Origin: Forficula auricularia
Taxonomy: Eukaryota > Arthropoda > Insecta > Dermaptera > Forficulidae
Length of the DNA: 64,000 nt
NCBI GenBank assembly: GCA_024734495.1
Contig: JALMQS010000311.1
Span: 118,214-182,213, forward strand
Direction: 5' to 3'
Below, piece after piece: positions 53,280 through 63,563 of this stretch. Numbering within the stretch: the first letter of the stretch is position 1; every line of letters begins with the position of its first letter. The position numbers were made by a program, and so were the translations under genes. The notes beneath the pieces were generated by a model that had not been told where the DNA came from, searched no databases, and saw only the letters and a program-made list of their open reading frames with translations.

Positions 53280-56105
53280 TGTGACAAATCTGGACTTGTA
53301 AAATAATTTATTGTTTATTTTACTTCGCCCAGTTTGCGCTCTGACCAAGCTACCCCTGCACTTCTCCTCAATATTGAAGATGAGACAATATTGAGTAGGT
53401 TGCAACAATAAAATGGTTTACGAGCAGGGTGTACTCAGGGAGATAATCTGCTATGCTTAGACGCTCTATAAATTATATTAAAAGGCGCAATGCTGAATTT
53501 AAAGGTGTTATTGTATCTTATCTGCTTCGCTGGGTTGCGCCCTTGTTGGTCTAACTGATGTTATTATGATTAGCCCCCCGTTACTTAAGTGAAATATTGA
53601 TGAGGCTAAAGATGCTGCACAGGGAAGTACCTTATGGAACAGATACTTAAAAAATTTAATTAAAAATTAACCTGGTAGAAAATTTTCCTTATAATTGAGG
53701 GTAAAACGGACTGGAGTGATCAGTTACCTGGAATTGGAAGCTGAAAAGAAGAAAAAAATCTTATTGTCTATAGACGGATTGATAATAGAACCAGGTAAAT
53801 TAATTCAATTCAAATAACTGGAATTTGTTTATATTAAAAATATTGTTTATTTATAATAATTGAAATTGTGACTTTACTAAGTTTACCTTGTAAACAAAAG
53901 TTATCAATTATAAGTTTGTCGGTAATTTAAGGTAAGTAATTATAATTAACAATAACAATAATGAAATAATTTATCACGATATTTTAATGGTGAACAATTA
54001 ATTCTTCACTTGAGAAAAATCAAGAATTGAAGTTAAAATGTTATTGTAAACAATCTATTCAAAATTGGTTCTAATAATACATTAATTAAATGTAAACAAT
54101 GAATTATCGATTGGTACAACCCAATTGACTGGAAATTTAAATTTTATATAAAATAATTTATTCAAATTAATTATCACTATTAAATTAATCAAAACTGTAC
54201 GGAATTGATTGTTCACTTGAGAAAATAATTAATTGGGAAGTCAGTATTAATAAAAATTAATATTCAAAAGCCCTAATTCCTTCAGTCAAATTTTGACAGG
54301 TGAGTTATAATATTTAGTTTTATTTAATTTTTTAAATTTGGTATAAATAGTTTTATTATCTAATTATATGCAATTAGCAGTCTTTATCAGTTAATTTAAT
54401 CTATATGTAATTATTTAGTTTTGGTTTATTTGATTTAACCATTCATTAATGTTAATGACATGGTTTGTTTATTTACATGTTTTTTGACAGTTGTCAAATA
54501 TTATTTGTTTTGACAGATGTCACTCGCTTCCCTGATTCATTTGACGTCAAATATACTTCCTGATTACACTTCGATCAGGTGTTTAACTCTTTCCAAAAGT
54601 TTCACATAAATCTTAATGGAATTAATTAATTTAAACAATTTCAACCTTTTTTGGTCTTAATCATATGTTTCTTATAATATTATTAATTGGAATTTTAATG
54701 TAAATTTTTCCTATAAATGTTTTATTATAATTTTGTAATTACCTGCAACAACACATCCGCTAAACAATTATGGTGATTATTTACTTTAAACGTTTTATGA
54801 ATAACTGGTATTGGTTTAAATTTATTGTAAAGAGTGGATCGGAATTTTGTCTGTGTTTTGTGTCACTATTTTCTTAGCCACAAGGTAGGTTCTATAGAAA
54901 TGGAATTGTCAACTGATTCGGATATTACCGACCCATTTGGGAACTATACATTTAATATAAGTTAAACTTGATTTGTTTACTTTTCTTTGCTAATAGTTCA
55001 GTGACAATTCTCAGAATTTCATTCCTCCCGCGGTTTTCAACATTCTGATCACATGACACAGCGTGGGTCCGCCATCTTTCTTTTCGTAATTTTCAATTAC
55101 CAGCTAATTGAATTTAAATATTAAAATATTGCTTTTAATTCAAGGTTTTGTTTTAGTTTAAATTTTTTTTCGAATGTTTTATTGCAGTCAAATTACTAGA
55201 ATTTAATGTTAGATTTTTTTTTTAATTTAATGTGATTAATTACTGTTTGAGATGACCGGGAGAATTGAAAATGTTTGCTTTAGTTAATTATTTAAACTTA
55301 AAGTTAATTATAATTCCATACAAAATTCATAAAATTTATTTTTAAATTGTCAATTTTAAATATTTTTAAAATGTTTAAGTTCACGAGTTTTTACGAAATT
55401 GAATGGGACATCAAAGAGTTAGAGATGACGCTATGCGTGGACCTTGGTTCGCGTTGGCTATTATTTCAAACCGGCAGCGAATTTATGCTCGATTGTATAT
55501 TGAAAAAAAACAAGTTCGTAGGGAGTTTGATAATTCAGTTGAATTCACTTCAATGTTTTACTTAGCTGTTGCTTCCATGAGTGATGGGCACGTGTCTATG
55601 GACCCCACGCCAAAGATGTCGGTGTGCCTCGACGTCCTAATTTTGCCGGTAAATGTGGCAAATATTCTTTTCCCTCTGTAGAATCACACTCAACAGGTGC
55701 ACGGACACATTCACAAACCCTAATTGTAATAAGATTAGGTGGATGCACAAAGATTTTGGCTAACACATGGAATTCACTGGGACTACTACAACTTAGGTGT
55801 TATCACTTTGGCGGCCAACATACAAGAGAGAGATTGTTTCCGCTCACCGAGTCAGCTACGACCCAGCACGTGGCTCTAATTACTCACTAACACATTGAGG
55901 GCGCCATCAATCAAGGCTAACTTATGTTAATCAGTTCATTGCCGCTAGAGGCCCTTTGCTTATTGTCCTTGGCCATAAATTTGCCAATTATGAATTCCAT
56001 TCATCTTAAAAGTAACTTACAATTTTAATTATACATTATTATGATTAATTCAGATATTGAGATTACAAAACCAAAAAAAATAAAATTAGACGCTGTATCG
56101 TCACA
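53280..56105 (-). repeat. 5' LTR
   Basis: See the element entry. It contains the same small frames as the 3' LTR on the plus strand (for example from 55377); these read through AT-rich sequence, lack any recognisable domain and differ between the LTRs by frame-changing single bases, so they are not called as genes. Confidence 0.92.
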
Positions 56106-56289
56106 ATATATTTATTTGTATCTTGGTTCTATTTTGAAAACGGCCCTACCGATTTTGATGAAACAAAATCTATTAACAAGTTTTGAGGATGAAAAAACGA
56201 TCTGGCTAGGTCTGGACCTCATCAAAATTCATCTTAATTGATTTTTTCTTAATTAAAGTTAATTATTGATAGATGAAAATCTCAATAAA

Positions 56290-56385
56290 AAAATGAATCG
56301 GCGGATGTCGTATTAGAACCTGAGACCTCTTGCATTTGAGGCAAGCACTCTACAACTGGACCAAAGAACTATTTTAAAAAACCTT
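56290..56385 (-). mobile_element. tRNA-derived SINE head
   Basis: On the minus strand TTTGGTCCAGTTGTAGAGTGC looks like an A box and CAGGTTCTAATACG a B box, spaced as in a tRNA. The rest of the element cannot be delimited. Confidence 0.55.
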
Positions 56386-56879
56386 GCTTTTTACTTTTAC
56401 TAAAATGAATATTTTTGAATTAGACTTTATTATAAGTGTGGAAATAATTGAATATATTATATATAGCTATGTATTTAATAAATAGAATTTATTAGATAAT
56501 TGCGGCGAGGCAAATTTGAAATATGTATAATTGAATTAAGCTGAAAGACAATTAATTTTTAATCCAGAAACATTAAATATATTAATAATTATTTCTTTGC
56601 CCCCCCCCACTCTTCTAATTAAAATTAAATATTCAATTCTCTTTTTCTCCTGGCAATTATCCTTGCAATTGTCTTCCTAAAAAATACTTGGTTGGTGAAA
56701 GTTATCACTTCTGTCGCACGTCCCGAGACGCACAGATTTTTTTTAATTTTATGTTTTTATTTCAGATCCTATACGATTATTTTTTTTATTATTATTTTCT
56801 TATGTATTTTTTATAATGTTTATCAATATGAACGAATGTGGGCAAATTGGTCTACGAGTAAACAAATATACACATAATA

Positions 56880-57080
56880 TGTGGACCATTATAAAGATAG
56901 AAATGCAAAAACTTGGTCTGGGGTGTGGATGGATGTGAGGGGTGCAGGAGGTGGAGTGCAGTTGTGGGGGTCCGGGGATGGGAGGGGCGGAGTGGGGGTG
57001 CAGTGTTGGGGGCTAGGTGTATGGTTTCGGGAGGGGGGTCAGGGGTTACCGAGCATCGCTCGGTGCATCCAGGTACCATA
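56880..57080 (+). repeat. G-rich tract with terminal hairpin (Helitron-like module)
   Basis: A strongly G-biased stretch (56915-57045) has on the minus strand the order C-rich tract then AGTTTTTGCATTTCTA, as at 12361-12540. At its right edge ACCGAGC-ATC-GCTCGGT (57048-57064) forms a hairpin about ten bases before the end of similarity. Confidence 0.5.
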
Positions 57081-57100
57081 TATTATGTACCATATGTATC

Positions 57101-57560
57101 ACAGTGGCGTGCGGTGACATTTCAACCAGGGGATGCTGTCCAAAAAAAGAACAATTCAAAATTTAATTTTCTTCTTCTCTCTTTTTTACAAAATTCATCG
57201 ATAACAACGTCATACAATTTTTGAATACTTTAATCAAATTTAACATTTTTTTTTTAATTAATATTATGGCCTGAGTGGAATGTCTTTCTTCACTTTGATT
57301 GCATCTGGAGTATTTTTTAATCCTGTTCTTAGTTGAAGATGATTGTTCAACCGACCCACTTGTGGAAGGAATAGTGCAAATTAGTTGTAATAAATCAAAT
57401 AATTGTGCTACAACATCATTTAGATCATATTTCACAATGAAGTCTTTTATGCAGTTTATAGATTTTAAATGAAAGTTAGGCGTCGAGTACATGTAAATTA
57501 ATTCACTTTTCAACTGGATAAATCAAAGTATTTCTCATAAGATAGCTGAAGTGATTTAAA
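57101..57560 (-). pseudogene. hAT transposon remnant (ZMYM-type transposase C-terminus)
   Basis: The left end CAGTGGCGTGCGGTGA is a familiar hAT terminus. The minus strand carries an open 116-codon frame (57513-57163). Its DLLQLICTIPSTSGSVEQSS, then RIKKYSRCNQSEERHSTQA, corresponds to the C-terminal dimerisation block of hAT elements related to ZMYM proteins, normally x-PxTxASxERSFSxLKxIKxxLRSxxSxERL. Key residues R and F of the block are changed. No upstream domain or right terminus was found. Confidence 0.78.
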
Positions 57561-58129
57561 TACAAAAACGGGAAAATTCAACGCCCCTAGTAAAGTGCCG
57601 CATTATTTGACAATGAATTGAGATGGGGAGCTGAATTTTGAAAATTGTTTTATAAATAAGGAAAGAAAGGAAATGGACAGCGAAATAAAATAAATTTTAT
57701 TTGTGGTAATTGAATTGCTTACATTATTTTATTTGTGAGTAAGATTTAACGATGATTGTTACCGTTTTGAATCAGTATAATTAAATAGGTAAATGATGCG
57801 CTGATGAGCTAAAATATAAAAAAATTAATTGAATATGATAAATTAAAAAAATTGACTTATATAAAAATTTACCGAATGTTTTTTTTTTACCATAGAAATA
57901 CAAAAAATGAGTAAAATTTTAATTTGTTCATAGATTTTTTTCTCTATTAATTTTAGAACAAAACTGTAAACAGAATTTAAAATAACAGTATCAAATTTAC
58001 TAATACTTTCCTTGTAGGAAATTAAGAATATTAAGAATTGAGAGAAAAGAGATAAAAGCTCAAAAATTAGAAAGAATCAATCATATATTAATTATCTATA
58101 ACTTGTAGCTTAAAATTATAATAATATTA

Positions 58130-58712
58130 TAAAGGATGGGCCACGGGAACTGGACGTTTTTCGAAGAGACAGTACTCGGCAAGTAGGGAAGGGGGGGGGG
58201 ATAGAAAGCTGGTGAGGGTCGCATTCCAATCCTCTGATTTTACCATTCAGTGTTCACCATGGATCATTGGCAGTTGGAGCACCGCGTTTTTGGTTATGAA
58301 AGTTTATGTGCGTAATGGAGAATCAGGTGTAAGCGGCCCAGAGGGCCTCATTCTCTCTACGTTTTCCGGAATACGAGAAGATCGCGCAGGGGCAGGTTGC
58401 TTTAACCTTATGTAAAGTGCCCTTCGTTCTCGTATTATTCACCCACCTCAAGATTGTGTTGCAATTAGGTATGGTGCCATGCCGCCATAACTCCCTCTGG
58501 GCCACTACAACTGATTCTCCATTACGCAAAAAACTTTCATAAGCAAAACGCGGTGCTCCATCAAAGGTGATGATCAAAATGATCCATGGTGGACACTGAA
58601 GTGTAAAATCAGAGGATTTGATTCCAAACCTCACCAGCTTTCTATCCCCGCTACTTGCCGAGTACTTTCTATTGCAAAACCATCCGGTTCCCGTGGCCCA
58701 CCCTATACTAAT
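58130..58712. repeat. Foldback made of two inverted 5' ends of a Tc1/mariner-like transposon
   Basis: Arms of about 210 bp start GGATGGGCCACGGGAAC and contain CTGGTGAGG, ATCCTCTGATTTTAC and CACCATGGATCAT. On the minus strand the right arm and centre encode a helix-turn-helix of the DUF4817 type, VVVAQRELWRHGTIPNCNTI then LRWVNNTRTKGT (about 58515-58430). This is the N-terminal domain of a Tc1/mariner-group transposase. The left arm has the start of the same reading on the plus strand. So the element is a head-to-head inverted dimer of one transposon end. Confidence 0.75.
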
Positions 58713-58744
58713 AAAGAAAGCTAACTTCATGATTTCAATGATAT

Positions 58745-59110
58745 TTAGAAATAAACTGCAACACATCGTTGCTAAACCTTATCCAAAGTTATTTGAAATA
58801 TTATTATGTTTATTCTTTTATTATTAATCAAAAATCACTTGCTATTTGCAGTTCATGTTGACTTAAATGTAAAAATAGTCATTTTACATTGGATTTTTGA
58901 TTGTTGGTAACCATTGCTGAAGACATAGAAGATCGACTTATAAATAATCAAAAGTAACGATCGATTCTTATCTAATACTAGAGGGATATTCTTATTGCAT
59001 TCCATTTTTGATATTTTGACTATGAATGGAAACCTCTACTGAAAACATGGAAGAATCGACTTAAAATCAAAAAGACTAAATTTTTTTTGGTAAACAACAC
59101 AAGTTTCAGT
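58745..59110 (+). repeat. Family S repeat, copy 3
   Basis: Head ACTGCAACACATCGTTGCTA to GCAGTTCATGTTGAC, about one and a half units (GGTAACCATTGCTGAAGACAT, AACCTCTACTGAAAAC), and far end AATCAAAAAGACTAAATT. Confidence 0.85.
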
Positions 59111-59269
59111 CATATAGTGCCATTTTAGTTCTTATAGCTTCTGTATTAAAAATGCAGACAAGATCATTTTTTTGAATGATTTTATTAAGATTTTAATGTG
59201 ATAAATGAACAATTTATATTTACCACAAGATTTATTAATTAAAGGGCGTCTCTAACTTAAATATTTTTT

Positions 59270-59575
59270 CACTTTTTGTTATTTAATAAATGTCCGGGTG
59301 AGCGATTCAATGATTAGAATGTAATCGAGGAAAAACAGAAATGGGCGTCGATATAACAATCTCTTTTCCTTGAGAACTAAGCATGCGAAATACAAGTTCA
59401 GTCCTGATTCATAATATTAAAGATTAATTTCTTAATTTCTATTATTCTAGGAACGATCTTTTTTGACTCTAGGTAAGAAAATATTAAATCGAAATCATTA
59501 TCAAATTTTGATCTTTATTAATTCACGAAAATGACAAACAGCATACCGAGTCTTGAAAATTTTTTACTTTTTCCT
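59270..59575. repeat. Unassigned repeat, copy 2
   Basis: See 44565-44825. Confidence 0.55.
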
Positions 59576-60100
59576 CCAATTTGCTCTGGATTTGGCAATT
59601 CTGCTTTGTTGGTTGATAGCTAAACCAAGATTTCTTAGCCATTTTTCGACCTATCTTTCCGGTTCCTATTTTTCTAAGGGAGGCCCATGTATGAACATTA
59701 AATTAAAAACGTGTTCAATTAAAAACTCAACAACAAATCTTGAGCCATTTATTGTTACAGTAATATAATTAAAACCACGCTCGCATTCTGATGAACTACA
59801 AGGAATTATTTTTAAATTCGGACTTGGTATTAATATGCAAGCATATAAAAAATGTACTAATAAAAAGGCTTAAGTAAATAAACAAATAAATAAATAATGA
59901 ACACTTTCTACAATTTCTGACCCCCAGAGTAAAAATATTACTTACTGATTGCCATGTTACCTCGACCCATAAAGTACACAAAACTTGCAATCAGATACGT
60001 TGTTAGTTTAAATAATATAGAAAAAATATTTTCAACATTTTTCTAATTTATTCACATACTAAGAATCAAAGTTTCTTAATTTACTTAAAACTTAAATGTA
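59576..60100. other. AT-rich stretch, nothing recognised
   Basis: No supported feature; a lone GTAAGT donor-like site on the minus strand (59939-59944) has no demonstrable exon. Confidence 0.4.
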
Positions 60101-60102
60101 AT

Positions 60103-60210
60103 CTTACAATCTTTAGAACAAATGCTAAGATTTTAGTAGAAATATTATCTGTGATGTCGCAATTTAATAATATTTCTACTAATATCTTAGAATTTGTCCT
60201 AAAGATTGAA
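60103..60210. repeat. Small foldback
   Basis: Arms CAATCTTTAGAACAAATGC and its inverse, with TTAGTAGAAATATTAT inside, around a 20-base loop. Confidence 0.8.
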
Positions 60211-60439
60211 TTGTTTCTCTTTTAAAATACATCTTGGTTAATCTGAACCCGAACTGATTTTTTGAAAAATATTCCAACTATATTATTTTCAAAAAGATGT
60301 TCAAATCCTTAATTTTAAATGTAACTACAAATTATACCAGTACACATTCCGATCATGTAAAAAAGTACAGGAACTTTGTTCTGGCCAGTGGGGCGATATT
60401 GATGACTAATTAATTGGTATATACTCGTATATATACGTA

Positions 60440-60545
60440 TATAAACATTAGATATTAAATGTAACAAATCAGAGGAAAAAAGAAACAATTCAACACGGTG
60501 TTTTATGTTTCCTTTTTTTCGCTGATTTGTTACATTTAATATGGA
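60440..60545. repeat. Small foldback
   Basis: Arms ATTAAATGTAACAAATCAG and its inverse, with a GAAA(C)AATT-type inner part. Confidence 0.75.
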
Positions 60546-61142
60546 TTATGGAACTGAACAATAATAATAATTAGATATTAACATATTTAATAAATTAAAC
60601 ATCTATAAATTATATATACATACTGTAAAACACAATGAATAATCGAAGGGCATTAAACCACAAATTGTAAGATCCAGTTTATCATGCAGCAATTGAAGGG
60701 AGAATCGCTGCAGCTGTAACCAACCAACAAATTCAAATTTTCAACTTTTTGTAATGAGGAATAGAATTAAATTTTTAATATAATCTAATATGATTTTTTT
60801 CATCATATTCAAAAATCACTCGCTCATTCTAATATAGTTTGTTAATTTAGGTTTAAAAACCTCTGAAACATGAAAAAATTCATTATGATTTTTTGTAACG
60901 TCTGGCTTTCTAAAATAATTGTCATTTCGATAATTCCTTTATTATTTTTATTTAATATCTTTAGTACTTTTCATACATTAATTTAATTGATTCGACTAAT
61001 TGTGAATATTTTCGAGTCTGAATATATTTTAATTTTCACTTTTTATTTTTCTATTTTTTCCCACTTCTCTCAAGTTTCTTGACCAACTGTAATTATTTAG
61101 ATAAATTAAATGAAAAAAAACTTTTCAAAAATTAATGATATC

Positions 61143-61655
61143 TGTCCGGAAACATACATTTGAAAAAAGGGCCAAGTTCGGTATATACGGCTTCGCTCAC
61201 AAAAGAGATGAGATTCTAAACGGGTACCAAGTTCCATAGCAACTTAAATCATAGCTAAATGAATGTACAACGTTCTTCAATTGATTTTAAAGAAAATTTG
61301 TTACATTCTTTGATATTAAATTTAAAACTTGGCAAGTTTTATATTCAACTAAATTGTTTCTAGTATAAAATAGAACAATTAGCAAAACTAAATTTTAAGC
61401 TTATATTAAATATCATCAGGATATACGTAAGTTATTGACTATTATAACTTGCTAAGCTATAAATTTAATATCAAAGAACGTAACAAATTTTCTTTTAAAT
61501 CAATTGAAGAACGCTGGACTTTCATATAGCTATGATTTAAGCAACTGCTATGGAACTTGTTACTCGTTTAGATCTCAACTCTTTTGTCGGCGAAGCCGTT
61601 TTTACCGAACTTGGCCCCTTTTTCACATTTATGTTTTTGGACAGATATGTTCTTC
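61143..61655. repeat. 513-bp foldback
   Basis: Arms of about 215 bp (GTCCGGAAACATACATTTG and the weaker inverse; GCTATGATTTAAG and TTAAATCATAGCT; TTTGATATTAAATTT) centred near 61400. No coding capacity. Confidence 0.8.
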
Positions 61656-62111
61656 TGCTAAACGTGTAAAAATTAAGGAGAAATCTCCTGATCGCCATAT
61701 ATGTTACATCGTTAATATGTTTAAGTTTAACTTTATTTTTATTCATATCATTTAAGATATTTGCTCTATTACTATATAATATGAAATCTAAAAAATATAT
61801 TTAAAAATTTTGAAAATTTTTTAATTTGACTTTTGTGACATCACAATTTTTAAGATCACCCCGGTCACATTTTGTCACAATTCTGAGATGCACCCTCCAC
61901 CCTTACTGTGTGAAGTAATTTATGGCCGGGCCCTATGCTTTATCGAGGATCCACTTTCATAGAAATCCCCAACGCTCAGAACAAGTATGGTACAGGTAAA
62001 CTAAGTTATTAAGATGAAAGTTAACAAAATAGCTGTCATTTGTGCAAAGTTGAGTTTTCTAACTCAACACAAAATTTTCACCAGTGCGAGTGTACCGGAT
62101 AGCGTATTTCC

Positions 62112-62262
62112 AAACCCCTGTGCAGTACAGAGCAGACGTTCCAAACGATGCTCTGAATCACTCTGGGGTTTGGATATCGTTTCGCTCCGTGGCGTCCATC
62201 CAAGCCCCTGTATAGTACAGAGCATGAGGTCGCTAGGCGCTCTGAATCACTCGGGGGTTTGT
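62112..62262 (+). repeat. Two tandem hairpin units (CCAAACCCC...GGGGTTTGG)
   Basis: Units of about 65 bases at 62112-62180 and 62199-62262 each start CCAA(A/G)CCCCTGT and end GGGGTTTG. Inside each, CAGAGC and GCTCTG form a second inverted pair. A third unit lies inverted at 62754-62818. Confidence 0.8.
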
Positions 62263-62578
62263 GTATGTTTACGCATGCGTTGCTCCGGACAAATACCAGT
62301 CTGATACAGAGCAACCATTAATTCTTTGAAGTTTTGACGCTGATACATCTTGTAGAAAATTTAGTTTTATGGAAAATGGAATAACCATTGGAATAATGTA
62401 AGTATAATTGTTCTAATTTAAATTTTTATTTCATAGATGATCTTCTGTATGTATTCAGAGGAAAAATAAGTTGTGTTTATCGGAAGTAATATGCAGTAGC
62501 TTAATCTATTTGGAATCACTGTTCCCATAAGGAAACTATTTTTTGAAACACTTTTAATTTCAATTAATTTAATATGTA

Positions 62579-62632
62579 ATAAGTAAAAATGTTTCACCTA
62601 GAACCGACACCTAATTCTTTAAAGATTATAAT
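62579..62632 (-). repeat. Foldback family A, end fragment
   Basis: ATGTTTCACCTAGAACCGAC and ACCTAATTCTTTAAAG match the start of family A on the minus strand; the foldback part is missing. Confidence 0.6.
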
Positions 62633-62753
62633 TTAATATGATTTGGCGATTTTTTTCTGTTAAAGTTGACTATTTTGTAATAGCTTATTTCTATTTGCTA
62701 GCTCTAACTATCCAATCTTTATGCAAATGAATTTATGGAAAATGCCTCCTAAA

Positions 62754-62818
62754 CGAATCCGAGTGATTCAGAGCATCGTTCGGAACGTCTGCTCTGTATT
62801 GCACATGGGTTTGGAAAT
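62754..62818 (-). repeat. Third hairpin unit, inverted
   Basis: GAGTGATTCAGAGCATCGTTCGGAACGTCTGCTC... read inverted gives the unit at 62112; it ends GGGTTTGG. Confidence 0.78.
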
Positions 62819-62991
62819 ATGCAACCGGATATTAAAATGTTTAAACTATTTAATTTCAATTATACGTAGGTATATTAAATTAAATACCTGTATATTAATT
62901 TCTTCCCTTGTTCCAAGCATCATAATATCACTGATTAATGATGAAGTTTTTTTTGCCTGAAATCAACAAAATTAATTAAATTATATTAAGA

Positions 62992-63163
62992 TGCGTATAC
63001 TTTTGCGAACCGAACCGTTCGCGAGCCACCGTTCTCATAATTGATACGGGATTGGGGTGCCGAGCGAACTGCTTGTGAACTGCATGGATCGTTGGAATAT
63101 AATTTAAACGAAGAGTTTATGAGCGGCTCGCGAACGGTTTGACTCGAAAATGTATACGCACAT
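62992..63163. mobile_element. MITE with TGCGTATAC ends
   Basis: Ends TGCGTATACTTTTGCGAACC and, inverted, AAAATGTATACGCA, continuing into CGTTCGCGAGCC/GGCTCGCGAACGG. 172 bp, no ORF. Superfamily unknown. Confidence 0.78.
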
Positions 63164-63256
63164 TTAGTAAATATTCTTTTAAACATTTAAAAAATGATTA
63201 ATATAGTCGAATGATTATTAAGTAATTAGATAAATTGTTAAAAAAGTTCAACTTAC

Positions 63257-63563
63257 ACTTTTGACGGGAGAATTGGAAATATTTATCAATGAAACAAGTA
63301 AAAACGATTCCGTTCACCATGGTTATGTACATCGTTAATCGATAATTCATTGAATCAAACATCATATCTGTCCAGGTGTTGTTCAATCTCCAGTTGAGGT
63401 TGTAAAAGGTAATCAAGAAAATCGACATAGTAAATAAAAGAAACGTAGTTAGAAAATGAATAATCAGAACAGGGCCGTATGCTACGGTCACTAATCTCGT
63501 TAAACTACTGAAATGGGCGTGCTTTCGTGCAACGGAACGAATTTCGTGTATGATTATATCCAC
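63257..63563 (-). CDS. Internal exon of a second chemosensory receptor gene
   Basis: Acceptor (TGTTTTTAG) and donor (AAGT|GTAAGT) bound 102 codons plus one base, so it enters at phase 0 and leaves at phase 1. The peptide reads VDIIIHEIRSVARKHAHFSS, then LTRLVTVAYGPVLIIHFLTT and a second membrane segment TMYITMVNGIVFTCFIDKYF. The AYGPxLL pattern is common in gustatory receptors. It aligns with exon 4 of the gene at 31931-41157 and with 11849-12028. The gene continues beyond the right edge of the window, and no downstream exon was found to the left. The exit phase differs from the related exon. Confidence 0.68.

Larger units (their letters stand above)
47816..56105 (-). mobile_element. LTR retrotransposon, non-autonomous, 8.29 kb, minus orientation
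   Basis: Two direct repeats of about 2.82 kb (47816-50638 and 53280-56105) begin TGTGACAAA and end GTCACA, i.e. TG...CA LTRs with a 6-bp inverted end. The 4-bp duplication ATAT flanks both sides. Orientation is fixed by a polypurine tract (GAAGGGGGAA on the minus strand, 50639-50648) next to the left LTR, and a TGG-starting primer-site-like stretch (TTTGGTGTAGGATAGC) next to the right LTR. The 2.64-kb interior has one long ORF and no protease, reverse transcriptase, RNase H or integrase core. The C-terminal part of that ORF points to a Ty3/Gypsy origin. LTRs this long are unusual. Confidence 0.92.

Noticed and set aside
47816..56105. Host segmental duplication rather than LTRs
   Set aside because: TG...CA ends, polypurine tract, primer-site-like sequence and ATAT flanks fit an LTR retrotransposon better.
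56881..57224. Glycine-rich frames over the G-rich tract
   Set aside because: Same kind of module as 12361-12540, inverted; not coding.
59796..59990. Receptor exon ending at a GTAAGT donor on the minus strand
   Set aside because: No acceptor and no similarity to the other receptor exons could be shown.
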